Below, piece by piece: positions 1-8,280 of a stretch of 62,564 bases of DNA (position 1 is its first letter; each line of letters opens with the position of its first letter). The notes under the pieces are model-generated. The model worked only from the letters and a program-made list of their open reading frames with translations. It did no database searches and was not told the DNA's origin. Where the stretch lies: contig JBICIE010000010.1 in NCBI GenBank assembly GCA_043101635.1, positions 1 to 62,564 on the forward strand, written 5' to 3'. The position numbers and the translations under genes were made by a program. Origin of the DNA: CAYMJK01 sp043101635. GTDB taxonomy: Bacteria; Planctomycetota; Phycisphaerae; Phycisphaerales; UBA1924.

Positions 1-1
1 C

Positions 2-1120
2 GTTGCGCGCGCACGCGCGGCGCCATCGCGCGCGGTCGCCATCATCTATCCCGCGTCGATAGCCGCCATCGCGGGCGTCGCCTATTCCGGCGCGCACTTC
101 CTGACCACTACCGGCAACCCCGCCATCGGCTACGACCTTCCGATCGTCCCCCCTCGCGACTGGGCGCATCAGGTTCGCCAGATCACGCTCTGGGCTGCCG
201 AATGGCACACGCTGGACGACGTCGCCGGTGGCGCCTGGCAGACCGCCACCAGCGCGCTGGCTGAAACGCCGGCACGGGCGCTCGCTATCGGCAGCGCGAT
301 CTTCCTCGGCGCCCTGTGCTGGATCCCGTTGCAGGCCCGCTGCGGCGGCGATCGCGCTGCGGGCGTGCGCCCCCGCTACGGCTGGCTGCTTGCCCTCGGC
401 GCGGTGATCACCATCGCCCCCTGGGTCCCCATCGGCCTCTTCAACTACTGGCTCAACCCGCGCCTCTGCTATGTTCCCGCGCTCGGGCTGGCCATCCTGG
501 TCGCCTGCGCAGGGTCGCTGCTCAGGGACGCGCTGGCGGCATGGGCCCCGCGACTGGCGCCGCTTGCCAACGCGCTCGGCGCGACGGCGCTGCTGAGCGC
601 ATGTCTCATCTTCGCGACCATCAGCCTCGGCATCCAGAAGTCTTTGCAGATCCGGGCCCGGCGCGACATCGACCAGATGAACCAACTCCGCCAGCTCTGG
701 CCCGACCCGCCTTCCGGCGCCGTCTTCGTGCCGATCCGCATCGAGCGCCCGCCGCATCGCTCCGGGGGCGATCGCCTCGACGACATGATGTGGCCCGCGA
801 TGGCCACCTTCTGGTCCGCCCGGTGGATCGTCCGGCTCTCCTACCGGCGATCCGACCTCGACGCCGCGCACACGACCTGGCCCGAGACCGCCATCCTCGA
901 TGCGGATCAGTCGACTGTCGCCGCCCGGGGCGCCGGACGACCCGACTGGGATCGCGTGATTCCCTTCCAGATCGACGCGGCGGGAGTGGTCACGCCCGTG
1001 ACCCGCATCCGGATCGTCCGGCCCGGTGCGCCGCCGCTGGACATCGAACCGCCCCTGGCGCGTCAGGCCTTGCGCGCTGCCGGCGCCCCCGCCTTCACCT
1101 TTGAGTTCCGGGCCCAGTGA
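2..1120 (+). CDS. Membrane protein, 5'-truncated
   Basis: The frame is open from the window edge to a TGA at 1118-1120, so the N-terminus lies outside the window; about 372 residues are visible. The visible part has hydrophobic segments early on (VAIIYPASIAAIAGVAY), near codon 95-105 (AIGSAIFLGALCWI) and then WLLALGAVITIAPWVPIGL, LCYVPALGLAILVACAGSLL and ALLSACLIFATISLGI. It ends in a soluble domain of about 150 residues rich in short beta-type stretches. This is consistent with the end of a multi-pass inner-membrane protein, for example a glycosyltransferase-like or O-antigen-type membrane protein, but I do not recognise a family. The downstream sulfotransferase starts within 70 bases, so the two may be co-transcribed and act on the same surface polysaccharide; that link is inference only. 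Confidence 0.6.
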   Translation, partial: VARARAAPSRAVAIIYPASIAAIAGVAYSGAHFLTTTGNPAIGYDLPIVPPRDWAHQVRQITLWAAEWHTLDDVAGGAWQTATSALAETPARALAIGSAIFLGALCWIPLQARCGGDRAAGVRPRYGWLLALGAVITIAPWVPIGLFNYWLNPRLCYVPALGLAILVACAGSLLRDALAAWAPRLAPLANALGATALLSACLIFATISLGIQKSLQIRARRDIDQMNQLRQLWPDPPSGAVFVPIRIERPPHRSGGDRLDDMMWPAMATFWSARWIVRLSYRRSDLDAAHTTWPETAILDADQSTVAARGAGRPDWDRVIPFQIDAAGVVTPVTRIRIVRPGAPPLDIEPPLARQALRAAGAPAFTFEFRAQ

Positions 1121-1185
1121 CAGATGCTCCCATCCACGATGGTCCCGAAGGGCGACGCAGAGTCTGGCGAGGAGGTCGGGATCGC

Positions 1186-1896
1186 ATGAGCGCCACCGTG
1201 CACGACATGACGACGATCGGCAGGCGGGTCAAGGCGGATGTGGCCGTGCGCCTCCGGCGCCACTGGCTGATCAAGGGGCGCACGCTGCGCGTCTTCATCC
1301 GCCTGCGCTGTGTGTTCGTGCACGTGCCCAAGTGCGGGGGCGTCGCCATCACCGAGAGCCTCTTCGGCCACCGCGCCGGCGGCCACCTGACGTTTCGTGA
1401 CTACGAGCGCATCTTCCAGCGCATCTACGTGGTTGACGATTTCCCGTCGTTCTACACCTTCGCGTTCGTCCGCAACCCGTGGGATCGCCTGCGATCGGAG
1501 TACCAGTTCCTCCGCGCCGGCGGCATGCTCCCCGCCGACCGCCGCTTCGCCGAGGAGCATCTCGCCCGGTACGCGACCTTCAGTGACTTCGTGAAGGGCT
1601 GGGTCACCGAGCAGAACATCGGCATGTGGCTGCACTTCCGACCCCAGGTCGACTTCCTTCGCAGCGCGAGCGGGCGTATCGATCTGAGCTTCATCGGCCG
1701 TTTCGAGACGATCAAGGCCGACTACGAGCAGGTGCGTCAGCGCCTCGGCGCCGGCTCGCCGCTGCTGCGGCGCAACAGCGCTCCCGCGGGGGTCCCCTAC
1801 ACCGACGTCTACGACGACGAAAGCCGCGCCATCGTCGCCCGCGTGTACCGAGATGACATCGCCAGCCTCGACTACTCGTTTGCGCCCGGTGGTTGA
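1186..1896 (+). CDS. Sulfotransferase family protein
   Basis: A 236-residue protein of the carbohydrate sulfotransferase type (sulfotransferase family 2), which moves sulfate from PAPS to a sugar hydroxyl. The 5'-phosphosulfate-binding loop is clear at residues 45-54 (VHVPKCGGVA), and the 3'-phosphate-binding strand and helix follow at about 94-106 (FVRNPWDRLRSEY). Both spacing and length fit the family. I chose the ATG at 1186 because a strong GAGGAGG ribosome site lies at 1169-1175; a GTG at 1117, overlapping the previous stop, would add 23 residues that resemble no family sequence. It has no signal peptide or membrane segment. A role in sulfating an exported polysaccharide or lipid is likely from the family, but the acceptor is unknown. 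Confidence 0.8.
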   Translation: MSATVHDMTTIGRRVKADVAVRLRRHWLIKGRTLRVFIRLRCVFVHVPKCGGVAITESLFGHRAGGHLTFRDYERIFQRIYVVDDFPSFYTFAFVRNPWDRLRSEYQFLRAGGMLPADRRFAEEHLARYATFSDFVKGWVTEQNIGMWLHFRPQVDFLRSASGRIDLSFIGRFETIKADYEQVRQRLGAGSPLLRRNSAPAGVPYTDVYDDESRAIVARVYRDDIASLDYSFAPGG

Positions 1897-1967
1897 ACGG
1901 ATCGGGGCCGCGCTTCGGGCAGGGTCGGTCGTCCGGCCCCCTGCGGAGTGGAGGCGTACCCCGTTTG

Positions 1968-3053
1968 TCACTCCGCTCGCGGCCGGCCATCGTTTGCGGG
2001 CGGCGCCCCGGCGCCGGTGATCGCATAGATAGCAAACGTCCCGAGCCAGTGCTCGCCCTCGTAGAGGCCGCTGAAGACGCTGCCCAGCCCGGCGGCGAGG
2101 TGCGCCGCGGCCGACTGGCGCAGCGCTGCGCACCGCTGATCGTCGAGCCCCAACCCAAGCGCGATCGACCGCATGGTCCAGGCGCGGCTGAGATTCAGCC
2201 CGGCCCAGTGCGCCAGCTTGCCGTCGGTCATGTCCGCGGGGACGACCGGCGCCGGCAGCGCATCGAGGGCGCCGGCGGCGAGGCGCGGCAGGAAGCCATC
2301 GAGCCAGGCGCTGAAGTCATCGGGCCCGAGCGTGCGGCGCATCAGGTCTGCCTCGTTCAGGCCGGGGCTGAAGAAGTCCTCGCCGGAGGGCTCGTAGGCC
2401 ATCGGCCAGTTGCGATCGGCCGCGTAGAAGCGCAGGGCGGTTTCGACGATCAGCGCCTCGAGATCGCCAGCGCCAACTGCGCGCGCATAGTCGAGCGCCT
2501 GGCCGAGGGCAAAGGCCGTGTCCGGATGCGTCCCGGTGCGGATGGGGCGCACCAGCCGCGGCAGGTAGGCCCGCATCAGCCCGACGATCTCGGCCTCCAG
2601 CGGCGCCAGCGCCGCCGCCCAGCGGGCCGCGTCCGGATCGTCCCACTGGCGAAGCTCCTGCGCCAGGCGCAGCAGCCAGGCCCAGCCGTACATCCGCTCG
2701 AAGGCGCGGTTGTGCGGCTGGCGGAAGTAGGCCGCCTCCGCCTCCAGATTCTCAGGCGTCAGGCTGCCCCCGAGGGCGGCGCGCACCTCGGCGGCGATCG
2801 ACAGACCCGGCTGCGCGCGCAGCAGGCGCACCAGCATCCAGTGGCTGTGCACCGCCGAGTGCCAGTCGAAGCAGCCGAAGAAGGCCGGGTGAAGCTGGCG
2901 CGGCGTCAGGGCCGACTCGGGCCCCACCATCACCTGCGCCGGCTTGTTGGGGTACTCGCGGGCAATGCCATCGAGCGCCAGGCGCGCAAAGGCGCAGGCC
3001 TGGTCATCGGTCAGCGGGCGATCGAAACGGGCGAGGCTCATGGCCCTGATCAT
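1968..3053 (-). CDS. DUF2891 family protein
   Basis: About 361 residues, cytoplasmic, with no signal peptide. The sequence fits the DUF2891 family of all-alpha proteins, with the conserved early segment HPAFFGCFDWHSAVHSHWML, then RTGTHPDTAFALGQALDYAR, ADRNWPMAYEPSGEDFFSP, and a late WAGLNLSRAWTMRSIA plus EGEHWLGTFAIYA. The alternating Trp/His-rich helices suggest an alpha/alpha-barrel fold, as in sugar epimerases or glycosidases, but no activity is established for the family. The start may be the ATG at 3053 or the one at 3041 (MSLARF), four codons later; neither has a strong ribosome site. It is convergent with the sulfotransferase gene and divergent from the small membrane protein to its right. 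Confidence 0.8.
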   Translation of the reverse strand: MIRAMSLARFDRPLTDDQACAFARLALDGIAREYPNKPAQVMVGPESALTPRQLHPAFFGCFDWHSAVHSHWMLVRLLRAQPGLSIAAEVRAALGGSLTPENLEAEAAYFRQPHNRAFERMYGWAWLLRLAQELRQWDDPDAARWAAALAPLEAEIVGLMRAYLPRLVRPIRTGTHPDTAFALGQALDYARAVGAGDLEALIVETALRFYAADRNWPMAYEPSGEDFFSPGLNEADLMRRTLGPDDFSAWLDGFLPRLAAGALDALPAPVVPADMTDGKLAHWAGLNLSRAWTMRSIALGLGLDDQRCAALRQSAAAHLAAGLGSVFSGLYEGEHWLGTFAIYAITGAGAPPANDGRPRAE

Positions 3054-3298
3054 TGCGGCTCGCCCGGCGCTGCGACAGCCGATCACGCGCCCGGGAAACC
3101 CGCGGCACGGGCTGCGCGCCACCAGGGAACTTCACCCTGTTTTGGCGCCCGGACGCTCCCGGAAGACCGGCGCGGCGCCTCGGGGGCGCGCCGGGCACGA
3201 ATAATTGCGCGCATGGTCTTCAGTGGCGCACGCCGCCGTGTGGGCGCAGGACCAGCCGCCATGGCGATGTGCCGCTGAGGCCCGCGCAGGAGTCCGCC

Positions 3299-3631
3299 AT
3301 GGACATCAACGCCGAGTTCGAGCCGCAGGAATCTCGCGAGCCGACGCGCGAGGAACTGGATGCCGAGGTGCGGCGCCTCCGCCGGCGCGTGCGCGAACTG
3401 GAGTCGCGCTGGGGCGAGACGATCGACCGCTTCATCCGGGCCGCGATCGGGCTGGTGCTGGCGATCGGGGTCGGATCGCTGCTGTTCATGGCCCTGACGG
3501 AGGTGACCGGCTGGCTGTCGCAGGCCATCGGCAACGGCACGCTCGCCCTGATGATCCTGGTGCTGGGGCCCTTCTTCGCGCTGCTGCTGATTGCCCACCT
3601 CTACTACTGGATCCGCCCGCGCCGCGGGTGA
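3299..3631 (+). CDS. Small coiled-coil membrane protein
   Basis: A 110-residue protein of unknown function. Residues 1-45 are charged and predicted coiled coil (EELDAEVRRLRRRVRELESRW); two hydrophobic helices follow (about 48-70, including AAIGLVLAIGVGSLLFMAL, and about 78-103, ending LLLIAHLYYWI), and the protein ends in a short basic tail. A ribosome site (AGGAG) precedes the ATG by seven bases. The layout suggests an inner-membrane protein with a cytoplasmic coiled-coil head. It sits alone between the divergent DUF2891 gene and the tRNA gene downstream. Confidence 0.7.
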   Translation: MDINAEFEPQESREPTREELDAEVRRLRRRVRELESRWGETIDRFIRAAIGLVLAIGVGSLLFMALTEVTGWLSQAIGNGTLALMILVLGPFFALLLIAHLYYWIRPRRG

Positions 3632-3723
3632 GCGCGGCCCGCTGCGCCGGCGGGCGGCGCTGCGCGCGGAAGGGAAGCCCCCCGGCCAGCGGGAGCCCAG
3701 GGCGAGTACCGTCTCTGTGCCGC

Positions 3724-3808
3724 GGGCCCGTGGCGGAACGGCAGACGCAGCGGACTTAAAATCCGCGTGGGGGTAACCCCAGTGTGGGTTCAAATCCCAC
3801 CGGGCCCA
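3724..3808 (+). tRNA. tRNA-Leu (anticodon UAA)
   Basis: The cloverleaf can be drawn by eye. The acceptor stem GGGCCCG (3724-3730) pairs with CGGGCCC (3801-3807), with discriminator A at 3808. The anticodon stem GCGGA/TCCGC holds a loop with TAA. The variable arm GGGG-TAA-CCCC is the long class II type, and the T-loop is TTCAAAT. The long variable arm and UAA anticodon identify leucine. The CCA end is not encoded, so it must be added by an enzyme such as the nucleotidyltransferase at 24977-26230. Confidence 0.96.
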
Positions 3809-4042
3809 TTCTGGGCCAGGCCCCCAACCCATCCAGACCCCGGACAGACCGGACAGGGCTCGAGTTTCTGCGCGATCAGGCGCCCGCGCGGGCAGAATCA
3901 CGATATACTGATCCCAGACTCCTGTTTCTCGCCGCCGGGAGGCCTGGGCGTGCGGCAACGGAACCCTGCAGCCTTTGTTGATCCACGACACCGGCGCCGC
4001 GCGCCGGGGGCGGCCCACCACTCACAATCGGAGGACACGAGC

Positions 4043-5119
4043 ATGCATTGCAGCCGCAGACTTCCTGCCATTGCCACCGCGCTGGCCATCGGCGCCTGGG
4101 CCCCCTGGATCGCCCAGGCGGGCTCGCCGGAGGGCCACGCCGCGGCCGACCAGGTCACCGAGGCGGGCTACCGCTACTACCTCGGCGACAACCTGGGTGT
4201 GCCGGGCATCCTGTTCACCCACGCCGGCGATGACCGCGGGTACGGGCCGCAGCACGACATGGCCCGGGACAACATCGTCGCGGAATTCACCAGCTATGGC
4301 CTGACGGTCGAACTCGAACCGTTCACCTACAGCGGCGGGACCTATTACAACGTGGTCGCGACGCAGATGGGGACGCTATACCCCGACAAGCAGTTCATCA
4401 TCGGGGCCCACTTCGACTCAGTGAACAACCCCGGGGCGGATGACAACGCCAGCGGGACGGCGCTGGTGCTGCAGGCCGCGTCGATCATCAGCCAGTATCC
4501 GTCCGACTACACCATCAAGTTCATCGCCTTCGACCGCGAGGAGCAGGGGCTGATCGGCAGCTACGCCTACGTCGACGCCCACCGCGGCGAGGACATCCTC
4601 GGCATGATCTCGACCGACATGGTGGCGTACAACCGCGGGACCAACGCCGCGGACATCTACGCCGGCAGCGGCTCGCTGACGCTGCAGAACAACGTGGCCC
4701 AGTGCGTGACCGACTACGGCGACGGCCTTGGCTATTACAAGCAGGGCTCCAGCGGCGGCAGCGATCACCGCCCGTTCGAGCGGGCCGGCTACGCCGCCTG
4801 CCTGTTCATCGAGGACTGGGGCAATCCGTTCTATCACACCGCGCGGGACAACGTCGATGAGCCGGGCTACATCGACTACGCCTACGCGGTGCGGATGACG
4901 CGGTCGATCGTCGGGTGGCTGGTGGACAGCGCGGTGGTGCACGTGGACCTGTGCTACGCCGACTGCGACGGCTCGGGCGCGCTGGATCTGTTCGACTTCC
5001 TGTGCTATCAGGATCTGTTCGCCCTCGGCGATCCGGCGGCGGACTGCGACGGCGACGGCGTGCTGGATATCTTCGACTTCCTGTGCTTCCAGAACGCCTT
5101 CGCGGCCGGCTGCCCGTAA
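4043..5119 (+). CDS. Secreted M28 metallopeptidase with dockerin-like tail
   Basis: 358 residues. A signal peptide covers about residues 1-26 (ends IAQAG). The catalytic domain is a zinc peptidase of family M28 (aminopeptidase type): likely metal ligands are H123 and D133 (HFDS...GADDNASGT), E167/E168 (DREEQGL), D192 (STDMVAYN) and H265 (FYHTARDN), all in the expected order. After about residue 300 comes the C-terminal tandem motif CYADCDGSGALDLFDFLC...DCDGDGVLDIFDFLCFQNAFAAGCP, a dockerin-like calcium-binding pair seen on exported planctomycete proteins. A GGAGG site lies nine bases before the ATG. It is probably exported and held at the cell surface, degrading peptides. A terminator hairpin follows the stop codon. 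Confidence 0.9.
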   Translation: MHCSRRLPAIATALAIGAWAPWIAQAGSPEGHAAADQVTEAGYRYYLGDNLGVPGILFTHAGDDRGYGPQHDMARDNIVAEFTSYGLTVELEPFTYSGGTYYNVVATQMGTLYPDKQFIIGAHFDSVNNPGADDNASGTALVLQAASIISQYPSDYTIKFIAFDREEQGLIGSYAYVDAHRGEDILGMISTDMVAYNRGTNAADIYAGSGSLTLQNNVAQCVTDYGDGLGYYKQGSSGGSDHRPFERAGYAACLFIEDWGNPFYHTARDNVDEPGYIDYAYAVRMTRSIVGWLVDSAVVHVDLCYADCDGSGALDLFDFLCYQDLFALGDPAADCDGDGVLDIFDFLCFQNAFAAGCP

Positions 5120-5155
5120 AACCGTCGAGCAGACCGCTTCAAGGAGCGCATGACA

Positions 5156-5183
5156 AAGGGGCCGTCCCGGAGGACGGCCCCTT
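5156..5183. terminator. Bidirectional terminator hairpin between convergent genes
   Basis: A perfect 12-bp stem (AAGGGGCCGTCC, 5156-5167) with a CGGA tetraloop (5168-5171) and its complement at 5172-5183. It lies between the stop codons of two convergent genes, the M28 peptidase and the PEP-CTERM protein. T-tracts are short on both sides (TTGTGTTTC on plus, TTTGTC on minus), so it probably serves both directions. Confidence 0.8.
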
Positions 5184-5205
5184 GTGTTTCAGTTGTCTAT
5201 CGCGA

Positions 5206-6033
5206 TCAGCGCCGACGGCGCAGTCCGGCGAGGCCGGCCAGGCCGAAGAGGCCGAGGGCCGCGGGCGCCGGGATGATCTCGATGTTGTCGAACCCGAGGG
5301 TGTTGCCCTCGACGGTGCTGCCGACGAACCAGCGGTAGCCGGTCAGCGACGGGACCGCGCCGGCGCCGCCGACGCCGTAGCGATCGACGGGGTTGTGCGA
5401 GGCGGTCGTCATCGTGGTGAGGTCGGTGATCGAGACCTCAAGGATCTGGTTGGTCGCCATGTCGATGGTGGTCGACCAGCGGTACCAGTGATCGGTCCGC
5501 AGATTCTGGAAGCCCGGATCAGCCACCGCCTCGGTCAGCGATGTGCCGACCGCGTCGGTCCAGACGTAGTCGGCGTTCCAGGTGCTCGCCGTGGCCGGAT
5601 CGGTCCAGCGGGCAAGCTGAATGAACGTGCCCGGGTTGGTCGGATACGGCTGGGTCGACATGCTGCCGAGATTCTGGGCCGCGGTACCCGCGGCGCCGGT
5701 GAACTTGGCGGCGATGTCGAAGGCGACGGTGACCACGCCGGTCGGATAGGTCACATCCTTCTGCGAGCGGATGAACGCCGGGCCGGGGCCCGTGCCGCCG
5801 ACGAAATTCTCCCCGCCGGTCGGATTCTGGGGGAATCCCAGCGTGTTGCCGGCGTAGGTATAGACATTGGCGCTGGCGCTGCCGGCGACCGGGTTGTAAT
5901 ACCCGTTCTGCCCGTTCAGCTCGACGCCGGACGCCGAGGCCGTATACCCGGACTCGTAGCCATCAGAATGCTGAGCGACCGCGCCTGCGCACGCGCACAG
6001 GACGACCGCCGTGGCCATTGCAACTTTCCTCAT
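5206..6033 (-). CDS. PEP-CTERM sorting-domain protein
   Basis: 275 residues. A signal peptide covers about residues 1-21 (MRKVAMATAVVLCACAGAVAQ). The body is a beta-rich, Gly/Thr/Asn-rich exported domain with no recognised catalytic motif; it resembles secreted sandwich domains found in PEP-CTERM proteins. The C-terminus has the sorting signal: a PAPAALG motif (a variant of PEP), a hydrophobic helix (LGLFGLAGLAGL) and a final RRRR. Such tails are recognised by the exosortase system and anchor proteins at the envelope or in exopolysaccharide. The start is the ATG at 6033, with GGAGG nearby upstream. No exosortase gene is present in this window. Confidence 0.85.
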   Translation of the reverse strand: MRKVAMATAVVLCACAGAVAQHSDGYESGYTASASGVELNGQNGYYNPVAGSASANVYTYAGNTLGFPQNPTGGENFVGGTGPGPAFIRSQKDVTYPTGVVTVAFDIAAKFTGAAGTAAQNLGSMSTQPYPTNPGTFIQLARWTDPATASTWNADYVWTDAVGTSLTEAVADPGFQNLRTDHWYRWSTTIDMATNQILEVSITDLTTMTTASHNPVDRYGVGGAGAVPSLTGYRWFVGSTVEGNTLGFDNIEIIPAPAALGLFGLAGLAGLRRRR

Positions 6034-6129
6034 GCTCTCTGCCTCCCACAGAATGACACCCGACGCCAGCCGGGAGTCGCCCGTTTCTCTGCCTGACCCA
6101 CGAGGCCAGGTATCTTGTCTCCTGCACAT

Positions 6130-6158
6130 GGTTTACCACGAGGAGGGGGACCCGTCAA
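6130..6158 (-). promoter_or_regulatory. Possible sigma-70 promoter for the PEP-CTERM gene
   Basis: Read on the minus strand, TTGACG (6158-6153) is followed after exactly 17 bases by TAAACC (6135-6130). The -35 box matches consensus at five of six positions, while the -10 box is weak. It would give a leader of about 90 bases ahead of the start at 6033. Confidence 0.3.
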
Positions 6159-6206
6159 GCACGAAACTCAGATCTTGCGTCTGTGAGGTCCGAGAACCGG
6201 CCCGCA

Positions 6207-7250
6207 CTATTCCCAGCGGAAGATCTTGAGTGCCGCGGCGAAGCTCAGGATTGCCCAGATTGCCATCACGGCCATCTCCGGCCCAAGCGTCAGCAGCGAC
6301 TGGCCATCGAGCATCACCGCCCGCAGGGCGTCGTTGAGGGCCGTCAGCGGGAGCAGCCGCAGGAACTCGTGCGTGAACTCGGGGAAGCGCTCGTAGGAGA
6401 AGAAGACGCCCGAGAGCAGCCACATCGGCAGCATGACGAAGTTCATCAGGCCGCTGGCGCCCTCGATGGTGCGCACGCGCGAGACCACCAGAATCCCCAT
6501 ACCCGCAAAGAGCATGGCGCCCAGCAGGCTGATGAGCAGCAGCGACGCCGCGTCCCCGCGCATCGGCACGCCGAGAATCCAGGCGCCGAAGGCCACCAGC
6601 ACCACCAGCTCTGCAACCAGGAAGATCAGTCGCGACAGCACGAACGACGCCAGGAACGAGGAGCGGCGCATCGGCGTGACCATGAGCCGCTTGAGGAACT
6701 TGCGCCGCCGGACATCGGCGATCGCAAAGCCGATGCCCCACATGCCCGTGCCCATCAGGTTCATGCCGATCAGGCCGGGGAACAGGAAGTCGACGTAGCG
6801 CGAGCCCTTCTCGGTGACCGGGGCGAGTTCGACCGGAGCGTCATCTTCGGCGGGGGCGTGTTCCAGCACCCGCAGGGTGCGCAGCTTGGCCATCTCACCC
6901 TCGGGGCGGCTGGGGTCGAAGCGCAGTTGCGGCGGAGCGGGCGACTCGGCCGGCTCGATCACGCCGTCGATGGCGCTCTTGCGCAGCTTCACCAGCGCGG
7001 CTTCGAGCTGATCGAAGGACTCGACCTCGAGATCGGGGGCCTCCTCGAGCTGCGCGACCAGCGCCTCGGCGCCGGGTCCGGCGATCACGCCGATGCGGCT
7101 GGCCTCGACCTTGCCGGAGCGGAACGCGAACCCCAGCACCGCCGCCAGCACCAGCGGGAAGATGAAGACCCAGAAGATCGCCTCCGGCTCGCGCACCATG
7201 CCGAGCACGCGCACGCGGGTCAGTTCGCGCAGTTCGGCGACCCTAGCCAT
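6207..7250 (-). CDS. ABC-2 type transporter permease
   Basis: 347 residues, the membrane partner of the ATPase gene just upstream. An N-terminal helix (about 25-42, IFWVFIFPLVLAAVLGFAF) is followed by a large extracytoplasmic domain (about 45-180) and then five hydrophobic segments, including YVDFLFPGLIGMNLMGTGMWGIG, LIFLVAELVVLVAFGAWILG, LLLISLLGAMLFAGMGILVV and LPMWLLSGVFFSYERFP. This is the ABC-2/LinN-type layout used in exporters of drugs, polysaccharides or lipids. Its start codon overlaps the end of the ATPase gene by eight bases, so translation is coupled. The substrate cannot be told from sequence. Confidence 0.88.
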   Translation of the reverse strand: MARVAELRELTRVRVLGMVREPEAIFWVFIFPLVLAAVLGFAFRSGKVEASRIGVIAGPGAEALVAQLEEAPDLEVESFDQLEAALVKLRKSAIDGVIEPAESPAPPQLRFDPSRPEGEMAKLRTLRVLEHAPAEDDAPVELAPVTEKGSRYVDFLFPGLIGMNLMGTGMWGIGFAIADVRRRKFLKRLMVTPMRRSSFLASFVLSRLIFLVAELVVLVAFGAWILGVPMRGDAASLLLISLLGAMLFAGMGILVVSRVRTIEGASGLMNFVMLPMWLLSGVFFSYERFPEFTHEFLRLLPLTALNDALRAVMLDGQSLLTLGPEMAVMAIWAILSFAAALKIFRWE

Positions 7251-8217
7251 CGCGCAGGCTCTTTCCGGTCAGCGACACGAAGACATCCTCCAGCGTCGGG
7301 CGATGCGTGTTCAGATCGTCGAGTTCCAGCCCCCGCGACGCGACGAGATCCAGCACGCCCGCGATGACCGCCCGGGTGTTGGTCACCGAGAGCGTGACCG
7401 CCGCGCCCTCGGAGCGCACCGAGCTGACGCCGCCGAGCGCGGCAAGTGCGCCATCCAGCTCGCTCGGGTCGGCGCCGGCCAGCGAGAAGCGCACCAGACT
7501 CTCGACACCGAGCGAAGCGATGATCGCCTGCGGGGCGCCGCGGGCGATGATGCGCCCGTGATCGACGATGATCAGATCGTCGGCGAGCCGCTCGGCCTCT
7601 TCCATGTAGTGCGTCGTGAGCATGACCGTGCCGCCGCGCCCCTTGAACGCCTCGATCACCTCCCAGATGCGCCGGCGGGCCTGCGGGTCCAGCCCCGTCG
7701 TCGGCTCATCGAGAAACAGGATCTCCGGGTCATTGAGCAGGGCGCAGCCGACGGCGAGGCGCTGCTTCTGCCCGCCCGACAGCGTCTTGATCAGGGCAAC
7801 ACGCTTCTCGCGCAGGCCGATCAGGTCGATCACCTCTTCGACATCCAGCCCGCGCTCGTAAAAGCTGCGGAACAGTCGCAGCAGTTCGACGACCCGGATC
7901 TTGTCCTGGAACTCCGTCTCCTGAAGCTGCACGCCAATGCGCTGCTGGATGGCCCGGGCGTCGCCGTTCCAACTGCGCCCGAGTACGTGAACCTCGCCGG
8001 CGTCCGGCTTCTTGAGGCCCTCGAGAATCTCGATCGTCGTGGTCTTGCCGGCGCCGTTGGGGCCCAGCACGCCCAGGCACGTGCCCCGGTGGGCCTCGAA
8101 GTCGATGCCGTCGACGGCCTTGACGGCGCCGTAGTGCTTGACCAGACCGCGCACCTGCACGGCGATCTCGCCCGCCGGCGCCAAGGTCTGTCCACGGGTT
8201 GTCGGTGCGGTGTTCAT
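7243..8217 (-). CDS. ABC transporter ATP-binding protein
   Basis: 324 residues. Walker A is at 52-59 (GPNGAGKT), the Q-loop around 97-99, the signature LSGGQ at 146-150, Walker B ILFLDE at 166-171 and the switch histidine at 203 (TTHYMEE). The C-terminal 100 residues form the accessory domain typical of DrrA/CcmA-type exporter ATPases. It drives the permease encoded next to it (overlap of eight bases). The minus-strand frame stays open to 9165, but the stretch above 8217 overlaps the phosphotransferase gene on the other strand; the ATG at 8217 is the sensible start. Divergent from the phosphotransferase gene, with 63 bases between them. Confidence 0.92.
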   Translation of the reverse strand: MNTAPTTRGQTLAPAGEIAVQVRGLVKHYGAVKAVDGIDFEAHRGTCLGVLGPNGAGKTTTIEILEGLKKPDAGEVHVLGRSWNGDARAIQQRIGVQLQETEFQDKIRVVELLRLFRSFYERGLDVEEVIDLIGLREKRVALIKTLSGGQKQRLAVGCALLNDPEILFLDEPTTGLDPQARRRIWEVIEAFKGRGGTVMLTTHYMEEAERLADDLIIVDHGRIIARGAPQAIIASLGVESLVRFSLAGADPSELDGALAALGGVSSVRSEGAAVTLSVTNTRAVIAGVLDLVASRGLELDDLNTHRPTLEDVFVSLTGKSLRDG

Positions 8218-8280
8218 GCGTCGCCGTCCGATCGGCCGGTAGCATACGGCCGCCGCCCGCCGCGGCAGAGGGGAGCCGCC

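Noticed and set aside
1117..1188. GTG start at 1117 for the sulfotransferase
   Set aside because: It would overlap the upstream stop and add residues without family similarity; the ATG at 1186 has a strong ribosome site.
3799..3912. TATACT at 3904 as a promoter for the M28 peptidase
   Set aside because: There is no matching -35 box at 16-18 bases, so it was not listed as a feature.
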